Positions 42,466 to 51,501 are shown, counted from the first letter of the stretch. The stretch is DNA of 64,000 bases from an uncultured Aquimarina sp. (GCA_947501475.1 CANMWA010000002.1:124001-188000); one strand, 5' to 3'. Translations and numbers: made by a program. Notes: generated from the sequence alone by a model not told the origin.

Positions 42466-45051
42466 TTATGCCGAATTACGGCTAGCATTTATATTACCAA
42501 ATAATGAGCGTGTCACCATTTTTTCATAAACCTCTAGATAAGTATCATCTTTGGTCTTTGACCTATGTATTTCCTGAATTTTTTTCAAAGCATATTGCTG
42601 TATTGTTAGCAATGGTAATACAATATTTTCTCTTATATCAATAGAAGCTCTACCTGCAGGTTCATTTTGCATTAATTCTGAATACCCTGTAAGTTGTAGC
42701 AGCAATCGTTTAGTTAACACATACTCATCATGTATGATATCCCAAAATGCGCCATACTCTTCATCTTCTTTCATATAAGCTGTAAGCTCAAAAAATGATT
42801 TAGTAAGACTCATCATACTATTGCCAATTAAAGTTCTAAAAAAAGCAGAGCTTTTATATAACGAACTAATCTTATCAAATTCACCGCGATCTTCAAATGC
42901 TTTTAAAGCAGTACCTACCCCATAAAACCCAGGGACATTTTGTTTTAATTGACTCCAACTACCCACAAATGGTATTGCTCGTAGATCTCCAAAATCCAGA
43001 GTAGCGCTTTTACTTCGTTTAGAAGGGCGGCTGCCTATATTTGCTTTTCCGTAATATTTTAAAGTACTCATATGTTCTAAATACGGCAAAAACTTTGGAT
43101 GGCTTTTAAAATCAACATAAGTTTGATAGCTTATATCTGCCAACTCTTGCATTGTTTGTTTATTTTCTGGCGAAAATAGATTGCTTTCATTATTTGTCAA
43201 CTCATTTTCTACACCAGCACCTAATAGTTGTTCTAGGTTATACTGGCAAGAGTCTAAGGTTCCAAAATTAGAACTAATGGTTTGTCCTTGTACGGTTAAT
43301 TGAATTTCTTCATCTTCTACTGTTGGACCAAGTGATGCATAAAACTGATTGGTATTACCACCTCCTCTTGCCGGAGGGCCTCCTCTACCATCAAAGAATA
43401 CCACTTTTACATCATACTTTCTTGATATTTCTGTTAATGCTTCTTTTGCTTTAAATATCCCCCAGTTTGCCATCAAATACCCTCCATCTTTTGTACCGTC
43501 AGAAAAACCTAACATAATGGTTTGTTTCATTCCACGACGTTTCAGGTGCTCCATATACACTGGATTACTGTATAACGACTCCATCACTTGATGTGAAACT
43601 TGTAGATCGGGTACCGTTTCAAATAAAGGAATCACATCTACAGTGGGTTGTTTCCAGTCACAGAGTCTAATCATTGCAAAGGTTTCCATAACATTCAAAA
43701 CACTTCCATTATTACTAATGATATAACGATTTGCTGCTCGCTCACCATTTTTATCCTGAATAGTTTTGATTGCATACATAGATTCTAACGTAGCACGTGT
43801 GATATCTTCTTCAAAAACTGAAGGGTCTATTACTCCATTAATTTTTGAAAGAGCATCTATTTGTTCTGATTCAGAAAGTGAAAGATAATTTTCAGGAAAA
43901 ATACCTAAACCTAACTCATTAGTCTTACTTACTATATCTGTTAAAACTTTATGATGTACTCGTGAGTCTTGTCTGATATCTAGGGTTCCAAAATGAAATC
44001 CGAAAATTTTAACTTTATTAATCAAATCTTGCAAGTCCTCAAGAAAAAGAGATTGATGCTCGGTAATTAGCTCTTCTCTAATCTCTAGCAATCCATTCAT
44101 TAAAGTTTCTATAGATAATGGCTCTGCAGTTTTTGCATAATAAAAATTATCATACAAGGCAGTTTCTAAAACAGCAATTTTATCCTGAAGGTTACCAAAA
44201 GTAATTCTACGTTTTAGATTTCGTATATCACGATAGTAATTTATAAGAATAGTTTTTCTAAGCCTTTTTGCAACCTTTAATGTGGTCTCTGTAGTTACAA
44301 ATGGGTTTCCGTCACGATCTCCTCCTGGCCAAAAACCTAAATTAATCAAATCATTCTCAAGATCTTCTCCTTCAAATATATTTTGCTGTATATAATTATA
44401 AATTGCGCCTGCCGAATGATAGAACACATTTTCTAAATACCAAATCAAACTTACAGCTTCATCATAAGGAGTTGGTTTTTCTTTCTTAAAAAAAGCCGTT
44501 TTTCCTAATTGCGCTAGTAATTTCTTTATTATCGGAGAGTCGTTTTCACGAATTGCAGCGTCTAAGTCATGAATAATCCCTAGTACTGTACCTGGATAAA
44601 ACTGTGTTGGATGCGCAGTTAGGGTCGGGCGAATTTTAAATCGTCTTAAATATTCTTTAAGCTCTTCTAGCTGCCCTTTTGCCTGTGCTTCTTCTTTAAT
44701 ACTTCTTAAAGTCCCTCTTCCATCCATGTTATTTACTACAGGAAAAGCAGCATCTTCGATAGCATCAAACAATACAACCTGGCGCTCGATATACTGAATA
44801 AACCTAAACAATAAATCGTGTTTGTCTTTTTCAGACGGGTGATCTTGGTATAGTTTAAAAAAACTTTCTACAATTTGCGTAGGGTTTTTATGTTTTGCGT
44901 AGCCTTTTTCGCAAACTTCATTAAAAAGTGGTAATAAAACTCCTGTATTGGTTATCTCATCAAACGGCAATGTCATAAATATACTATTGTATATCTGATA
45001 TTTTGCCAGAACATTTTCATTAAAACGTTCTATTTTTGGTTTTCTTGGCAT
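42466..45051 (-). CDS. ppc: Phosphoenolpyruvate carboxylase
   Basis: 861 residues. PEPC motifs: LTAHPTQFYPGT (catalytic histidine near 146), GGDRDGNPFVT, MLGFSDGTKDGGYLMANW and FFDGRGGPPARGGG. The enzyme carboxylates PEP to oxaloacetate, replenishing the TCA cycle in the cytoplasm. Differences from the E. coli type: LTAHPTQ in place of LTAHPTE, FDGRGGPPARGG in place of FHGRGGxxGRGG, and a C terminus NASRNSA in place of the usual NTG. These changes may be typical of the flavobacterial branch, but the lost histidine in the FHGRGG loop is worth noting. It is followed by a terminator and preceded by the Lrp gene's own terminator. Confidence 0.92.
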   Translation of the reverse strand: MPRKPKIERFNENVLAKYQIYNSIFMTLPFDEITNTGVLLPLFNEVCEKGYAKHKNPTQIVESFFKLYQDHPSEKDKHDLLFRFIQYIERQVVLFDAIEDAAFPVVNNMDGRGTLRSIKEEAQAKGQLEELKEYLRRFKIRPTLTAHPTQFYPGTVLGIIHDLDAAIRENDSPIIKKLLAQLGKTAFFKKEKPTPYDEAVSLIWYLENVFYHSAGAIYNYIQQNIFEGEDLENDLINLGFWPGGDRDGNPFVTTETTLKVAKRLRKTILINYYRDIRNLKRRITFGNLQDKIAVLETALYDNFYYAKTAEPLSIETLMNGLLEIREELITEHQSLFLEDLQDLINKVKIFGFHFGTLDIRQDSRVHHKVLTDIVSKTNELGLGIFPENYLSLSESEQIDALSKINGVIDPSVFEEDITRATLESMYAIKTIQDKNGERAANRYIISNNGSVLNVMETFAMIRLCDWKQPTVDVIPLFETVPDLQVSHQVMESLYSNPVYMEHLKRRGMKQTIMLGFSDGTKDGGYLMANWGIFKAKEALTEISRKYDVKVVFFDGRGGPPARGGGNTNQFYASLGPTVEDEEIQLTVQGQTISSNFGTLDSCQYNLEQLLGAGVENELTNNESNLFSPENKQTMQELADISYQTYVDFKSHPKFLPYLEHMSTLKYYGKANIGSRPSKRSKSATLDFGDLRAIPFVGSWSQLKQNVPGFYGVGTALKAFEDRGEFDKISSLYKSSAFFRTLIGNSMMSLTKSFFELTAYMKEDEEYGAFWDIIHDEYVLTKRLLLQLTGYSELMQNEPAGRASIDIRENIVLPLLTIQQYALKKIQEIHRSKTKDDTYLEVYEKMVTRSLFGNINASRNSA

Positions 45052-45092
45052 TAGTGTGGTGGTTTATGGTTAAATAAAAACAAAAATTAAAA

Positions 45093-45123
45093 AAACCCTC
45101 TAAGTAATTATCTTAAAGGGTTT
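45093..45123 (-). terminator. Terminator after the Lrp gene
   Basis: AAACCCTCTAAG (45093-45104) and CTTAAAGGGTTT (45112-45123), one mismatch, followed on the minus strand by a T-run. Confidence 0.75.
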
Positions 45124-45146
45124 CTATATATAGTAAGCAATCCCTT

Positions 45147-45626
45147 TTACATCTCCTGAAAAATAGAATGCATCAAACGTTTCTTATCATTAATACTCTC
45201 TTCTAGCGAGATCATTGTTTCTGTACGATACACTCCATCGATATCATCTAATTTGAAGATAATTTCTTTTGCATGATTTGTATCTTTTGCTCGTACTTTA
45301 CAAAAAATATTAAACTTACCTGTTGTTATATGTGCTACAGTTACAAAAGGTATTTCATTAATTCTTTCTAAAACAAATTTAGTCTGCGAAGTATTTTGAA
45401 GATAGATACCAACATATGCAATAAATGAATATCCTAATTTCTTATAATCTAATGTTAGTGATGATCCTTCAATTATACCCGCTTCTTCCATTTTTTTAAC
45501 ACGTACATGTACTGTACCTGCCGAAATCAATAATTTTTTTGCAATATCCGTAAAAGGCGTACGAGTATTTTCAATCAACATATCCAAAATTTGGTGATCT
45601 ACTTCGTCTAATTTGAACTTTGCCAT
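45147..45626 (-). CDS. Lrp/AsnC-family transcriptional regulator
   Basis: 159 residues. The N-terminal HTH (FKLDEVDHQILDMLIEN, TDIAKKLLISAGTVHVRVKKM) and C-terminal RAM domain (YSFIAYVGIYL, ITTGKFNIFCKV, DDIDGVYRTETMISLEE) define the family. It likely senses an amino acid and controls metabolism genes. A promoter lies 35 bases upstream and a terminator just after the stop, so it is transcribed alone. No target is fixed by position; ppc is the next gene downstream. Confidence 0.93.
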   Translation of the reverse strand: MAKFKLDEVDHQILDMLIENTRTPFTDIAKKLLISAGTVHVRVKKMEEAGIIEGSSLTLDYKKLGYSFIAYVGIYLQNTSQTKFVLERINEIPFVTVAHITTGKFNIFCKVRAKDTNHAKEIIFKLDDIDGVYRTETMISLEESINDKKRLMHSIFQEM

Positions 45627-45660
45627 AGTTATTTATGTTATTTCCCGATTATTTATATTG

Positions 45661-45692
45661 CAAAAATAACAGAAAAATACAGTATTCACACA
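45661..45692 (-). promoter_or_regulatory. Promoter of the Lrp gene
   Basis: On the minus strand TGTG, 20 bases, then TATTTTTG (45661-45668), a perfect -7 with a weak -33. It lies in the gap behind the M14 gene. Confidence 0.5.
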
Positions 45693-45699
45693 TTTTATT

Positions 45700-46857
45700 T
45701 CATCTTTTTGCTAATTCTATTGAGAATAATTCAGAATTTAGATAGAATTTTAACAATACCTCCTCTGGAACTATCTCTACTGTAACGTTTTCGTTACGAA
45801 TTGCTCTTTTTTTACCAATAATTTCTCTGTGGCCATAAAATTTTCGTAAATCTTCAATTTTAACAACTTTAGGTACGAATCTCACATTATTTTCATACAA
45901 CTCTTCAGTAAATTGAACAGCTATATCCACACTGTTACCATTCAAAATAACATCTCTAATAATGATATCATAAAAGCATTTCCCGTTTTCAGGAATCAAA
46001 AAATAATCTTTATAGTCCTCGCCAGTTATAACGGTGGTAGTTATATATTGTATTGAAGTTATTAATGCATAAAAAATATACTCTCGGGTCTTCTCTCTAT
46101 CGTAATCTTGTGGATAATGACCTGCTTCAAATAAAATTGTAGGTATCCCCATATACTCCAAAGTATCACCAACACAATTAATGTTAAAACCATCATCATA
46201 ACGACCTACTTGCCCAGGGATACATTGTTGTAGTATTTGATTCATCTCTGCAATAACCTGCATAGCCTTCTTTCGGCTAGAGCTAATAGACCGTTCTTTA
46301 TTTCCAGCAGGGGATAAAAATGATACTGTAGCTGGTTGGTTAGTTTCTCCTGCACTAAAAATAGTACGCTGTCCATGTAAATTAAAAGCAAAATCCGGTT
46401 GTATATCTTTTATAAGACCATTTAACAACACACTTTCTTTTTGCGTAAGATTTTGAGCATCTCTATTAAGATCTACATCATTATAATTAAGCCTGGTATA
46501 AGCTTTTGCTCCATCTGGACTTAAAATAGGCACTATAAATAGTGTACATCCCTGTAAAAGACTATTAGCAAGATCATTTTTTGAGTCATTAAGAAGATTA
46601 AGAAAATCAAAAACAGCTTTTGTTGTTGTACTTTCATTACCATGCATCTGTGACCATAACAAAAGTTTTTTTACACCCGTACCAATTTTTAAAAGATGTA
46701 TAGGTGCATTGTTTTCTGAAACGCCAATTTGCGTTACTTCGATTTTATCATCCAATTTATTTAACAAAGGAGTAATGTGATCCAAATGAATGTACCTGCC
46801 ATATAATAAAGGTTCCTTATACTTTGTAAAATAATGATGAAGTGTATTATGATCCAT
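45700..46857 (-). CDS. M14-family zinc carboxypeptidase
   Basis: 385 residues. Zinc ligands are in SQMHGNESTT (HxxE) and the third histidine in FNLHGQRTIF; the catalytic glutamate is in TILFEAGHYPQDY. The N-terminal part (YIHLDHITPLLNKL) and C-terminal beta-rich extension (NGKCFYDIIIRDVILNG) are typical of the Bacteroidota M14 group. There is no signal peptide, so it is probably cytoplasmic, perhaps a peptidoglycan peptide or acyl-amino acid hydrolase. It is divergent from the XRE regulator with 432 bases between them, and its promoter carries an XRE-type operator site. Confidence 0.88.
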   Translation of the reverse strand: MDHNTLHHYFTKYKEPLLYGRYIHLDHITPLLNKLDDKIEVTQIGVSENNAPIHLLKIGTGVKKLLLWSQMHGNESTTTKAVFDFLNLLNDSKNDLANSLLQGCTLFIVPILSPDGAKAYTRLNYNDVDLNRDAQNLTQKESVLLNGLIKDIQPDFAFNLHGQRTIFSAGETNQPATVSFLSPAGNKERSISSSRKKAMQVIAEMNQILQQCIPGQVGRYDDGFNINCVGDTLEYMGIPTILFEAGHYPQDYDREKTREYIFYALITSIQYITTTVITGEDYKDYFLIPENGKCFYDIIIRDVILNGNSVDIAVQFTEELYENNVRFVPKVVKIEDLRKFYGHREIIGKKRAIRNENVTVEIVPEEVLLKFYLNSELFSIELAKR

Positions 46858-46903
46858 TAATCGCTATTATAACCACGAAATTAAGCCAATAAATCATATT
46901 GAA

Positions 46904-46935
46904 CAAAATTACATTGTGTTTACATTTGTAAACAA
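46904..46935 (-). promoter_or_regulatory. M14 promoter with an operator between -33 and -7
   Basis: On the minus strand TTG (46935-46933), 21 bases, then TAATTTTG (46904-46911). The operator palindrome TGTTTAC-N4-GTAAACA (46917-46934) fills the space between the two elements, an ideal position for repression. Confidence 0.55.
46917..46934. promoter_or_regulatory. XRE-type operator site 1
   Basis: Perfect 18-base inverted repeat, TGTTTAC then ATTT then GTAAACA. The strongest of four related sites in this region. Confidence 0.6.
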
Positions 46936-47074
46936 TATAATTATTAAATGTAAATTCTATGTTTTTAGCATCAAAAAGCAGCAAGATACAAGTTATAATG
47001 CTATTTAACAGCTATTTGCAATAATCCTATTACTATTGGTTATTTTGTGTTATAACTTTTAATAATATTCATGA

Positions 47075-47092
47075 TAATTACAATTGTAAACA
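47075..47092. promoter_or_regulatory. XRE-type operator site 2
   Basis: TAATTAC-AATT-GTAAACA; the right half is identical to site 1, the left half is weaker. Its start is 30 bases before that of site 3. Confidence 0.45.
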
Positions 47093-47104
47093 AAAATATT
47101 ACAC

Positions 47105-47122
47105 AATTTACTTTTGTAAACA
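47105..47122. promoter_or_regulatory. XRE-type operator site 3
   Basis: AATTTAC-TTTT-GTAAACA, inner ten paired bases intact. Same orientation and phase as site 2. Confidence 0.45.
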
Positions 47123-47252
47123 ATGCATATTTAAATGTATATAAATATTTTATTATCAGGATATTATAAATTTATATTAAAGTATTACTTCATATGTGTG
47201 TTAATTTTGAATACTCTTTCTTAACTGACTTACTTTTTTCTTTACCTAATTA

Positions 47253-47270
47253 AGTTTAACTTCGTAAACA
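47253..47270. promoter_or_regulatory. XRE-type operator site 4, near the XRE start
   Basis: AGTTTAA-CTTC-GTAAACA; only the right half is exact. It overlaps TAACTTCG (47257-47264), a possible -7 element of the XRE gene, and lies 19 bases before its ATG. Confidence 0.4.
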
Positions 47271-47289
47271 AATGTTGATTGTACTCTAA

Positions 47290-47820
47290 ATGGTAGACGA
47301 AAAATTTGGGAAAAGAATTCAGGAATTGATGGATTATTACAATCTGTCTGCTTCTGCATTTGCAGATTCGATGAGTGTAGGACGCTCCTCTATCTCGCAT
47401 ATTTTATCTGGAAGAAATAAACCGAGTTTGGATTTTGTAATGAAGATTGAAGAAGCTTTCCCTGAAGTAACATTGCATTGGTTATTATATGGACAAGGTG
47501 ATTTTCCAAAATCTGAAAATGAAAGCCCAATTACAGAACACATCCCTTCACAGAAACCAATCGCTTCACCTCCAATACATATTTCTACAGAAGCAGTATC
47601 AGAAGTTGAAAAGAAGACGTCTGAAACAAATAATAATGATTTATTCTCTCAAACTGAATCTACCCAAGAAAAAAAGTCTAAGTCTATACCTCCTGTCATA
47701 AATAATCCCGCTACAAAAAATAACAACTTGCCTATTATTCCTAGTGATCAGGAAATCGATCGTATTGTTATTTTTTATTCAGACGGTACTTTTAATTCTT
47801 ATCAGATGAAAAAAACTTAA
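47290..47820 (+). CDS. XRE-family DNA-binding protein
   Basis: 176 residues. The N-terminal HTH_3 domain (about 5-65) reads FGKRIQELMDYYNLSASAF, SVGRSSISHILSGRNKPSL, with a typical recognition helix. A Ser/Pro/Asn-rich linker (about 80-150) leads to a short C-terminal motif EIDRIVIFYSDGTFNSYQM. Proteins of this form are common in flavobacteria; the target is unknown. The four operator-like sites upstream suggest control of itself and of the M14 gene. Confidence 0.88.
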   Translation: MVDEKFGKRIQELMDYYNLSASAFADSMSVGRSSISHILSGRNKPSLDFVMKIEEAFPEVTLHWLLYGQGDFPKSENESPITEHIPSQKPIASPPIHISTEAVSEVEKKTSETNNNDLFSQTESTQEKKSKSIPPVINNPATKNNNLPIIPSDQEIDRIVIFYSDGTFNSYQMKKT

Positions 47821-47889
47821 CAACTTTTTCAGTACAAACTATAAATTTTCTGGAAATACATCTATTTTCGTTTTTAGTTAAACTATCAC

Positions 47890-48264
47890 ATGAAGCAAGT
47901 TGCTTTTATATTTTTAATTTCATTATCTATTGCTAGTTGTTATCAACAAGAGCGAAATTGTATAAATTTTCAAAAAGGAACTTTTGAATTTGAAACTTTT
48001 CTTAATGGAGAATTAGCCAAAACCACTTTTGTTAGAAATGATTCTATAGAGATTGATTATTTCAAAGGAAAAACTGATACTGCCAGTATTCGCTGGATTA
48101 ATGACTGCGAGTATATTGTTCAGAAATTACATCCCAAAAATATGGCAGAAAAAAAGGCAATACATATGAAGATCTTAACTACAGACAAAAACACCTATAC
48201 TTTTGAATACGGGCTAGTAGGTGCAACTAATAAACAACGTGGAACTGCTAAAAAAATAAAATAA
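47890..48264 (+). CDS. Small lipoprotein of unknown function
   Basis: 124 residues with a lipoprotein signal MKQVAFIFLISLSIASC (cysteine 17). The mature domain is beta-rich: CINFQKGTFEFETFLNG, KGKTDTASIRWINDCEY and ILTTDKNTYTFEYGLVG. Databases sometimes label such proteins DNA topoisomerase IV, which has no support in this sequence. The stop overlaps the TerC start by one base (TAATG), so the two are translationally coupled. Confidence 0.82.
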   Translation: MKQVAFIFLISLSIASCYQQERNCINFQKGTFEFETFLNGELAKTTFVRNDSIEIDYFKGKTDTASIRWINDCEYIVQKLHPKNMAEKKAIHMKILTTDKNTYTFEYGLVGATNKQRGTAKKIK

Positions 48265-49070
48265 TGTTTGAAATTTTCGCATCAGCCGACACATGGGTCG
48301 CTTTATTGACACTTACATTTTTAGAAATTGTATTAGGTATAGATAATATCATTTTTATATCATTAGCTTCTAGTAAATTACCCGAGAAACAGCAAAAAAA
48401 AGCCACTAATATTGGATTACTATTGGCAATGGTAATGCGTATTGTTTTATTATTTGGTATTTCACTACTTGTTGCAATGGAAGCTCCTTTCTGGCATATT
48501 AATCTTCCCTGGTTAGAAGTCGGAATTAGCGGACAAGCATTAATACTGTTTGGTGGTGGACTTTTCTTACTGTACAAGAGTGTGCATGAAATACATGAAA
48601 AAGTTGATGAAAAAGGAGAGGAAGAAAAAGAAATACAAGCAAAAAGCTCATCTACTCTATCTAATGCAATTGTGCAAATCACACTAATCAATGTTGTGTT
48701 TTCTTTTGATTCGATCCTTACTGCTGTAGGTATGACAAACGGGTTAAGCGATGATCCAAATGATGCATTATTAATAATGGTTATAGCAGTTGTAATATCT
48801 GTTCTGATTATGATGTTATTTGCAACTCCTGTAGGTAGGTTTGTAAATAAACATCCATCTGTACAGATCTTAGGACTCTCTTTTTTAATTCTAATTGGAT
48901 TCATGCTAATCGCAGAAGCTGCACATTTAGCTCATTTGCAAATATTTGATAGTCAAGTAGGTACAATCCCTAAAGGATATCTTTACTTTACCATAGCTTT
49001 TTCTTTATTCATAGAGTTTTTGAATTTTAAATTAAGAAAGAAAAATAAGATCGAAAAACAAAACATATAA
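48264..49070 (+). CDS. TerC-family integral membrane protein
   Basis: 268 residues, seven or more transmembrane helices. TerC motifs: TFLEIVLGIDNIIFISLAS (acidic and Asn residues in the first helix), VVFSFDSILTAVGMT, and GLSFLILIGFML. The family has been linked to metal (manganese) export coupled with the secretory machinery and to tellurite resistance. A His/Lys/Glu-rich loop (KSVHEIHEKVDEKGEEEKE) lies between helices. It overlaps the lipoprotein stop by one base, and ribA follows after 16 bases. Confidence 0.9.
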   Translation: MFEIFASADTWVALLTLTFLEIVLGIDNIIFISLASSKLPEKQQKKATNIGLLLAMVMRIVLLFGISLLVAMEAPFWHINLPWLEVGISGQALILFGGGLFLLYKSVHEIHEKVDEKGEEEKEIQAKSSSTLSNAIVQITLINVVFSFDSILTAVGMTNGLSDDPNDALLIMVIAVVISVLIMMLFATPVGRFVNKHPSVQILGLSFLILIGFMLIAEAAHLAHLQIFDSQVGTIPKGYLYFTIAFSLFIEFLNFKLRKKNKIEKQNI

Positions 49071-49086
49071 TATTGAATAAACATTT

Positions 49087-49599
49087 ATGATCATAAAAAT
49101 TGCAGAAGGCAATCTTAAAACCAAATTTGGAGAATACCATGAAATATTATTTTATGATGGGCAAAAAGAATCTTTTGCCTTAGTAATGGGTGATATAAAA
49201 GGTGAAGAAGATGTATTATGTCGCGTACACTCATCTTGTATATTTGGTCATCATTTTAATAGTATCGAATGTGATTGCAGAGAGCAAATGGAAATTTCGC
49301 AGCAGCTCATAGAAAAAGAAGGCAAAGGAATTATTATTTGGCTAGATCAAGAAGGTAAAGGAAACGGACATTATGCCCTTTTGAAAAGTGCTGAATATAA
49401 AAAACAAGGAATTCCGCAAGCAGAAGCATATGAGGCCGTAGGATTTAAAAAAGATGCTCGAGATTTTAGAAGTGCTGCAGAGATCTTAAAAGAAATTGGT
49501 GTGAAATCAATACGAATGTTAACCAACAACCCTAAAAAAGTTGAAACGCTTACAAAACATGGTATTTTGGTTATTAGCACCGTACCTACTAAACTTTAA
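49087..49599 (+). CDS. ribA: GTP cyclohydrolase II-like protein (stand-alone RibA)
   Basis: 170 residues, a stand-alone domain. Zinc cysteines are conserved (CIFGHHFNSIECDCREQ), as is the catalytic Asp/Arg pair in FKKDARDFR and the C-terminal TNNPKKVETLTKHGI. The GTP-binding loop is changed: LDQEGKGNGHYALL, where E. coli RibA has RQEGRGIGL. The reaction would be GTP to a diamino-pyrimidine phosphate, the first step of riboflavin synthesis. As I recall, flavobacteria usually carry a fused RibBA as well, so this copy may be secondary or act on another nucleotide. It follows terC by 16 bases. Confidence 0.8.
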   Translation: MIIKIAEGNLKTKFGEYHEILFYDGQKESFALVMGDIKGEEDVLCRVHSSCIFGHHFNSIECDCREQMEISQQLIEKEGKGIIIWLDQEGKGNGHYALLKSAEYKKQGIPQAEAYEAVGFKKDARDFRSAAEILKEIGVKSIRMLTNNPKKVETLTKHGILVISTVPTKL

Positions 49600-49698
49600 T
49601 TTTTTACTTGTACTTATGACTAGTCTTTGATTTTCGCAATATCGATCAAAAAATAATTAGCTTTTCATTGTAATATTGCATAGTTCTAAAACTGAAAT

Positions 49699-50592
49699 AT
49701 GCCTGAAAACATAAAAGATTCTTATCAAAATAGAATTTCTAAAGCGATAAATTATATTGAAGAACATCTAAAAGATGAATTAACATTAGACAGTGTCGCT
49801 AAGCAAGCCTACTACTCAAAATTTCACTTTAGTAGAATTTTTGCAACCATTACTGGAGATACTGTTGGAGATTATATTCGAAAAAGAAGGGTTTCAGAAT
49901 CTGCACACGAATTAATTCTTACTAAACGAACAATTACAGAAATTGCTGAACGTTATCAATTTGATTCTCAAGAAGCCTATACTCGTGCATTTCAATCGAT
50001 TTTTAATACAAGCCCAGGAAAATATCGAAAAAAAGGTCACCGCCTTGTCGCTTTTGAGCGATACACTCTTTCTCCTAGTGATTTTGAGCGTTTACAAAAT
50101 GATTTTATAACTATAGAACCAAAAATTGTTACGATTAACGATAAAATGTTAATCGGTTTAAAAACCGAAACTAGCATCTCTAATGACAAAACCACACAAA
50201 TGTGGCAAAAGTTTATGCCTAGAAGACATGAAGTAAGTAATAATAGAAATACCGGCTATTACTCTGTCCAAATTTATAATGAGCATATAACTTTTGAAAA
50301 CTTTACTAATGATACAATATTTGAAAAATGGGCTGCAGTCGAAGTTTTAGATTTTGACAATATTCCAGAAGGAATGCTACCCTATACCCTTTGCGGAGGA
50401 AAGTATGCAGTATTTATCCATAAAGGGCCAATCAATACATTCAAAAAAACCTTGGATTATATTCACCAGATATGGTTACCCAATTCAGAATACCAAATAG
50501 ACTCAAGAAATCATTTTGAAATTATGGGAGAAAAATATCATGGGCCTTATCAACCAAAATCTCAAGAAGAGATATGGGTTCCTATTCTATAA
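49699..50592 (+). CDS. AraC-family regulator with GyrI-like effector domain
   Basis: 297 residues. Two HTH motifs at the N terminus (LTLDSVAKQAYYSKFHFSRIF and ITEIAERYQFDSQEAYTRAF, shown in parts) form the AraC DNA-binding domain; the C-terminal 150 residues (PKIVTINDKMLIGLKTE, YAVFIHKGPI, FEIMGEKY) are a GyrI-like/SOUL fold that binds small hydrophobic ligands. Such Rob/SoxS-like proteins activate stress or efflux genes. Target not evident. Confidence 0.9.
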   Translation: MPENIKDSYQNRISKAINYIEEHLKDELTLDSVAKQAYYSKFHFSRIFATITGDTVGDYIRKRRVSESAHELILTKRTITEIAERYQFDSQEAYTRAFQSIFNTSPGKYRKKGHRLVAFERYTLSPSDFERLQNDFITIEPKIVTINDKMLIGLKTETSISNDKTTQMWQKFMPRRHEVSNNRNTGYYSVQIYNEHITFENFTNDTIFEKWAAVEVLDFDNIPEGMLPYTLCGGKYAVFIHKGPINTFKKTLDYIHQIWLPNSEYQIDSRNHFEIMGEKYHGPYQPKSQEEIWVPIL

Positions 50593-50819
50593 CTTTAAAA
50601 ATTTACATCAATTTTCTACTTAAAAATTCCTGCATTTTTAAACGTTCATATAATAAACCTCACAAGTTTATCGTTATTAAAATACAAAAAGTAAGAATTA
50701 TAGTACAAGATTCATTTTTAATCTATATACTATTATATTGAAAATCAAACACATAACCCCGAAAAAAAACAAAACTTCGCGTGCTTTGATTTATTATTTA
50801 AAAACTAACCACAAACTCT

Positions 50820-51266
50820 ATGGAAAACAAAAAGTTATTAATTGTATTTTGGTTTGCACTTGTAGGAGTGTATGCTCAGGAAGAAAGTACTACCCAAAAA
50901 ATTGAATCAACTGATACTATTGAAGAAACACAAGATCAAAATACTACTACAGTATCACGCATTGATAATTTCGAATATTCATTAAAAGAATATAAATCTA
51001 TGCTGTCAAGATGTAAAGAATTAACTAGTAAGCTTATAGAATATGACAAGCTTATTAAAGATGGATCTATGACCAGAAAACAGACTAAAGCCTGGAAAAG
51101 AGATGTCATGGAAGCTAAACTGTTGGATTACAGGATAGAAGATTTTACCACGATATACAGAGGTGGGGATTATCCACATGTAAATTATTTAAACATACAA
51201 GTATTAAATAATTATGATGATTTTTCAAAAACCCTAGACAGCGCTTCACAATACGCTGGATTTTAG
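50820..51266 (+). CDS. Secreted protein of unknown function, paralogue 1
   Basis: 148 residues with an N-terminal signal peptide (KKLLIVFWFALVGVYAQ). After a variable acidic linker the next 110 residues are very close to those of the gene at 51502-51948 (SRIDN-EYSL-EY-SMLSRC and KQTKAWKRDVMEAKLL). No catalytic motif or known family. A terminator follows immediately; the two gene-terminator units are a tandem duplication. Confidence 0.72.
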   Translation: MENKKLLIVFWFALVGVYAQEESTTQKIESTDTIEETQDQNTTTVSRIDNFEYSLKEYKSMLSRCKELTSKLIEYDKLIKDGSMTRKQTKAWKRDVMEAKLLDYRIEDFTTIYRGGDYPHVNYLNIQVLNNYDDFSKTLDSASQYAGF

Positions 51267-51288
51267 TATATAAAACACAATACACTTT

Positions 51289-51323
51289 AAAAGCACAATA
51301 GATAAATTATCTATTGTGCTTTT
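51289..51323. terminator. Terminator after paralogue 1
   Basis: AAAAGCACAATAGATAA, one central base, then its exact complement; T-rich downstream. Identical in sequence to the terminator at 51971-52005. Confidence 0.85.
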
Positions 51324-51501
51324 TATCTATATACTGATGATAATATATTCCTTTGTCCGATAAAAATGAATTTTAACGAAAACCGTCACTCAATTTTTTA
51401 CGATTATAATTACACTTTATTTTATTATACTACTTTGTGACACAGATTTAAGTATTTGATTTATAAATATTTAATTAACACACATTTAAAAGAGAACGAA
51501 T

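Larger units (their letters stand above)
46858..47289. other. Regulatory intergenic region between the M14 and XRE genes
   Basis: 432 bases without a gene. It holds the M14 promoter and four related sites built on TTTAC-N4-GTAAACA. I see no other structured element. Confidence 0.7.

Noticed and set aside
42384..42488. N-terminal extension of DinB
   Set aside because: It crosses the ppc terminator hairpin and overlaps ppc; the ATG at 42383 gives a family-like start.
48248..48904. 218-codon antisense frame over terC
   Set aside because: Composition is that of an inverted membrane protein gene; terC has clear motifs and coupling.
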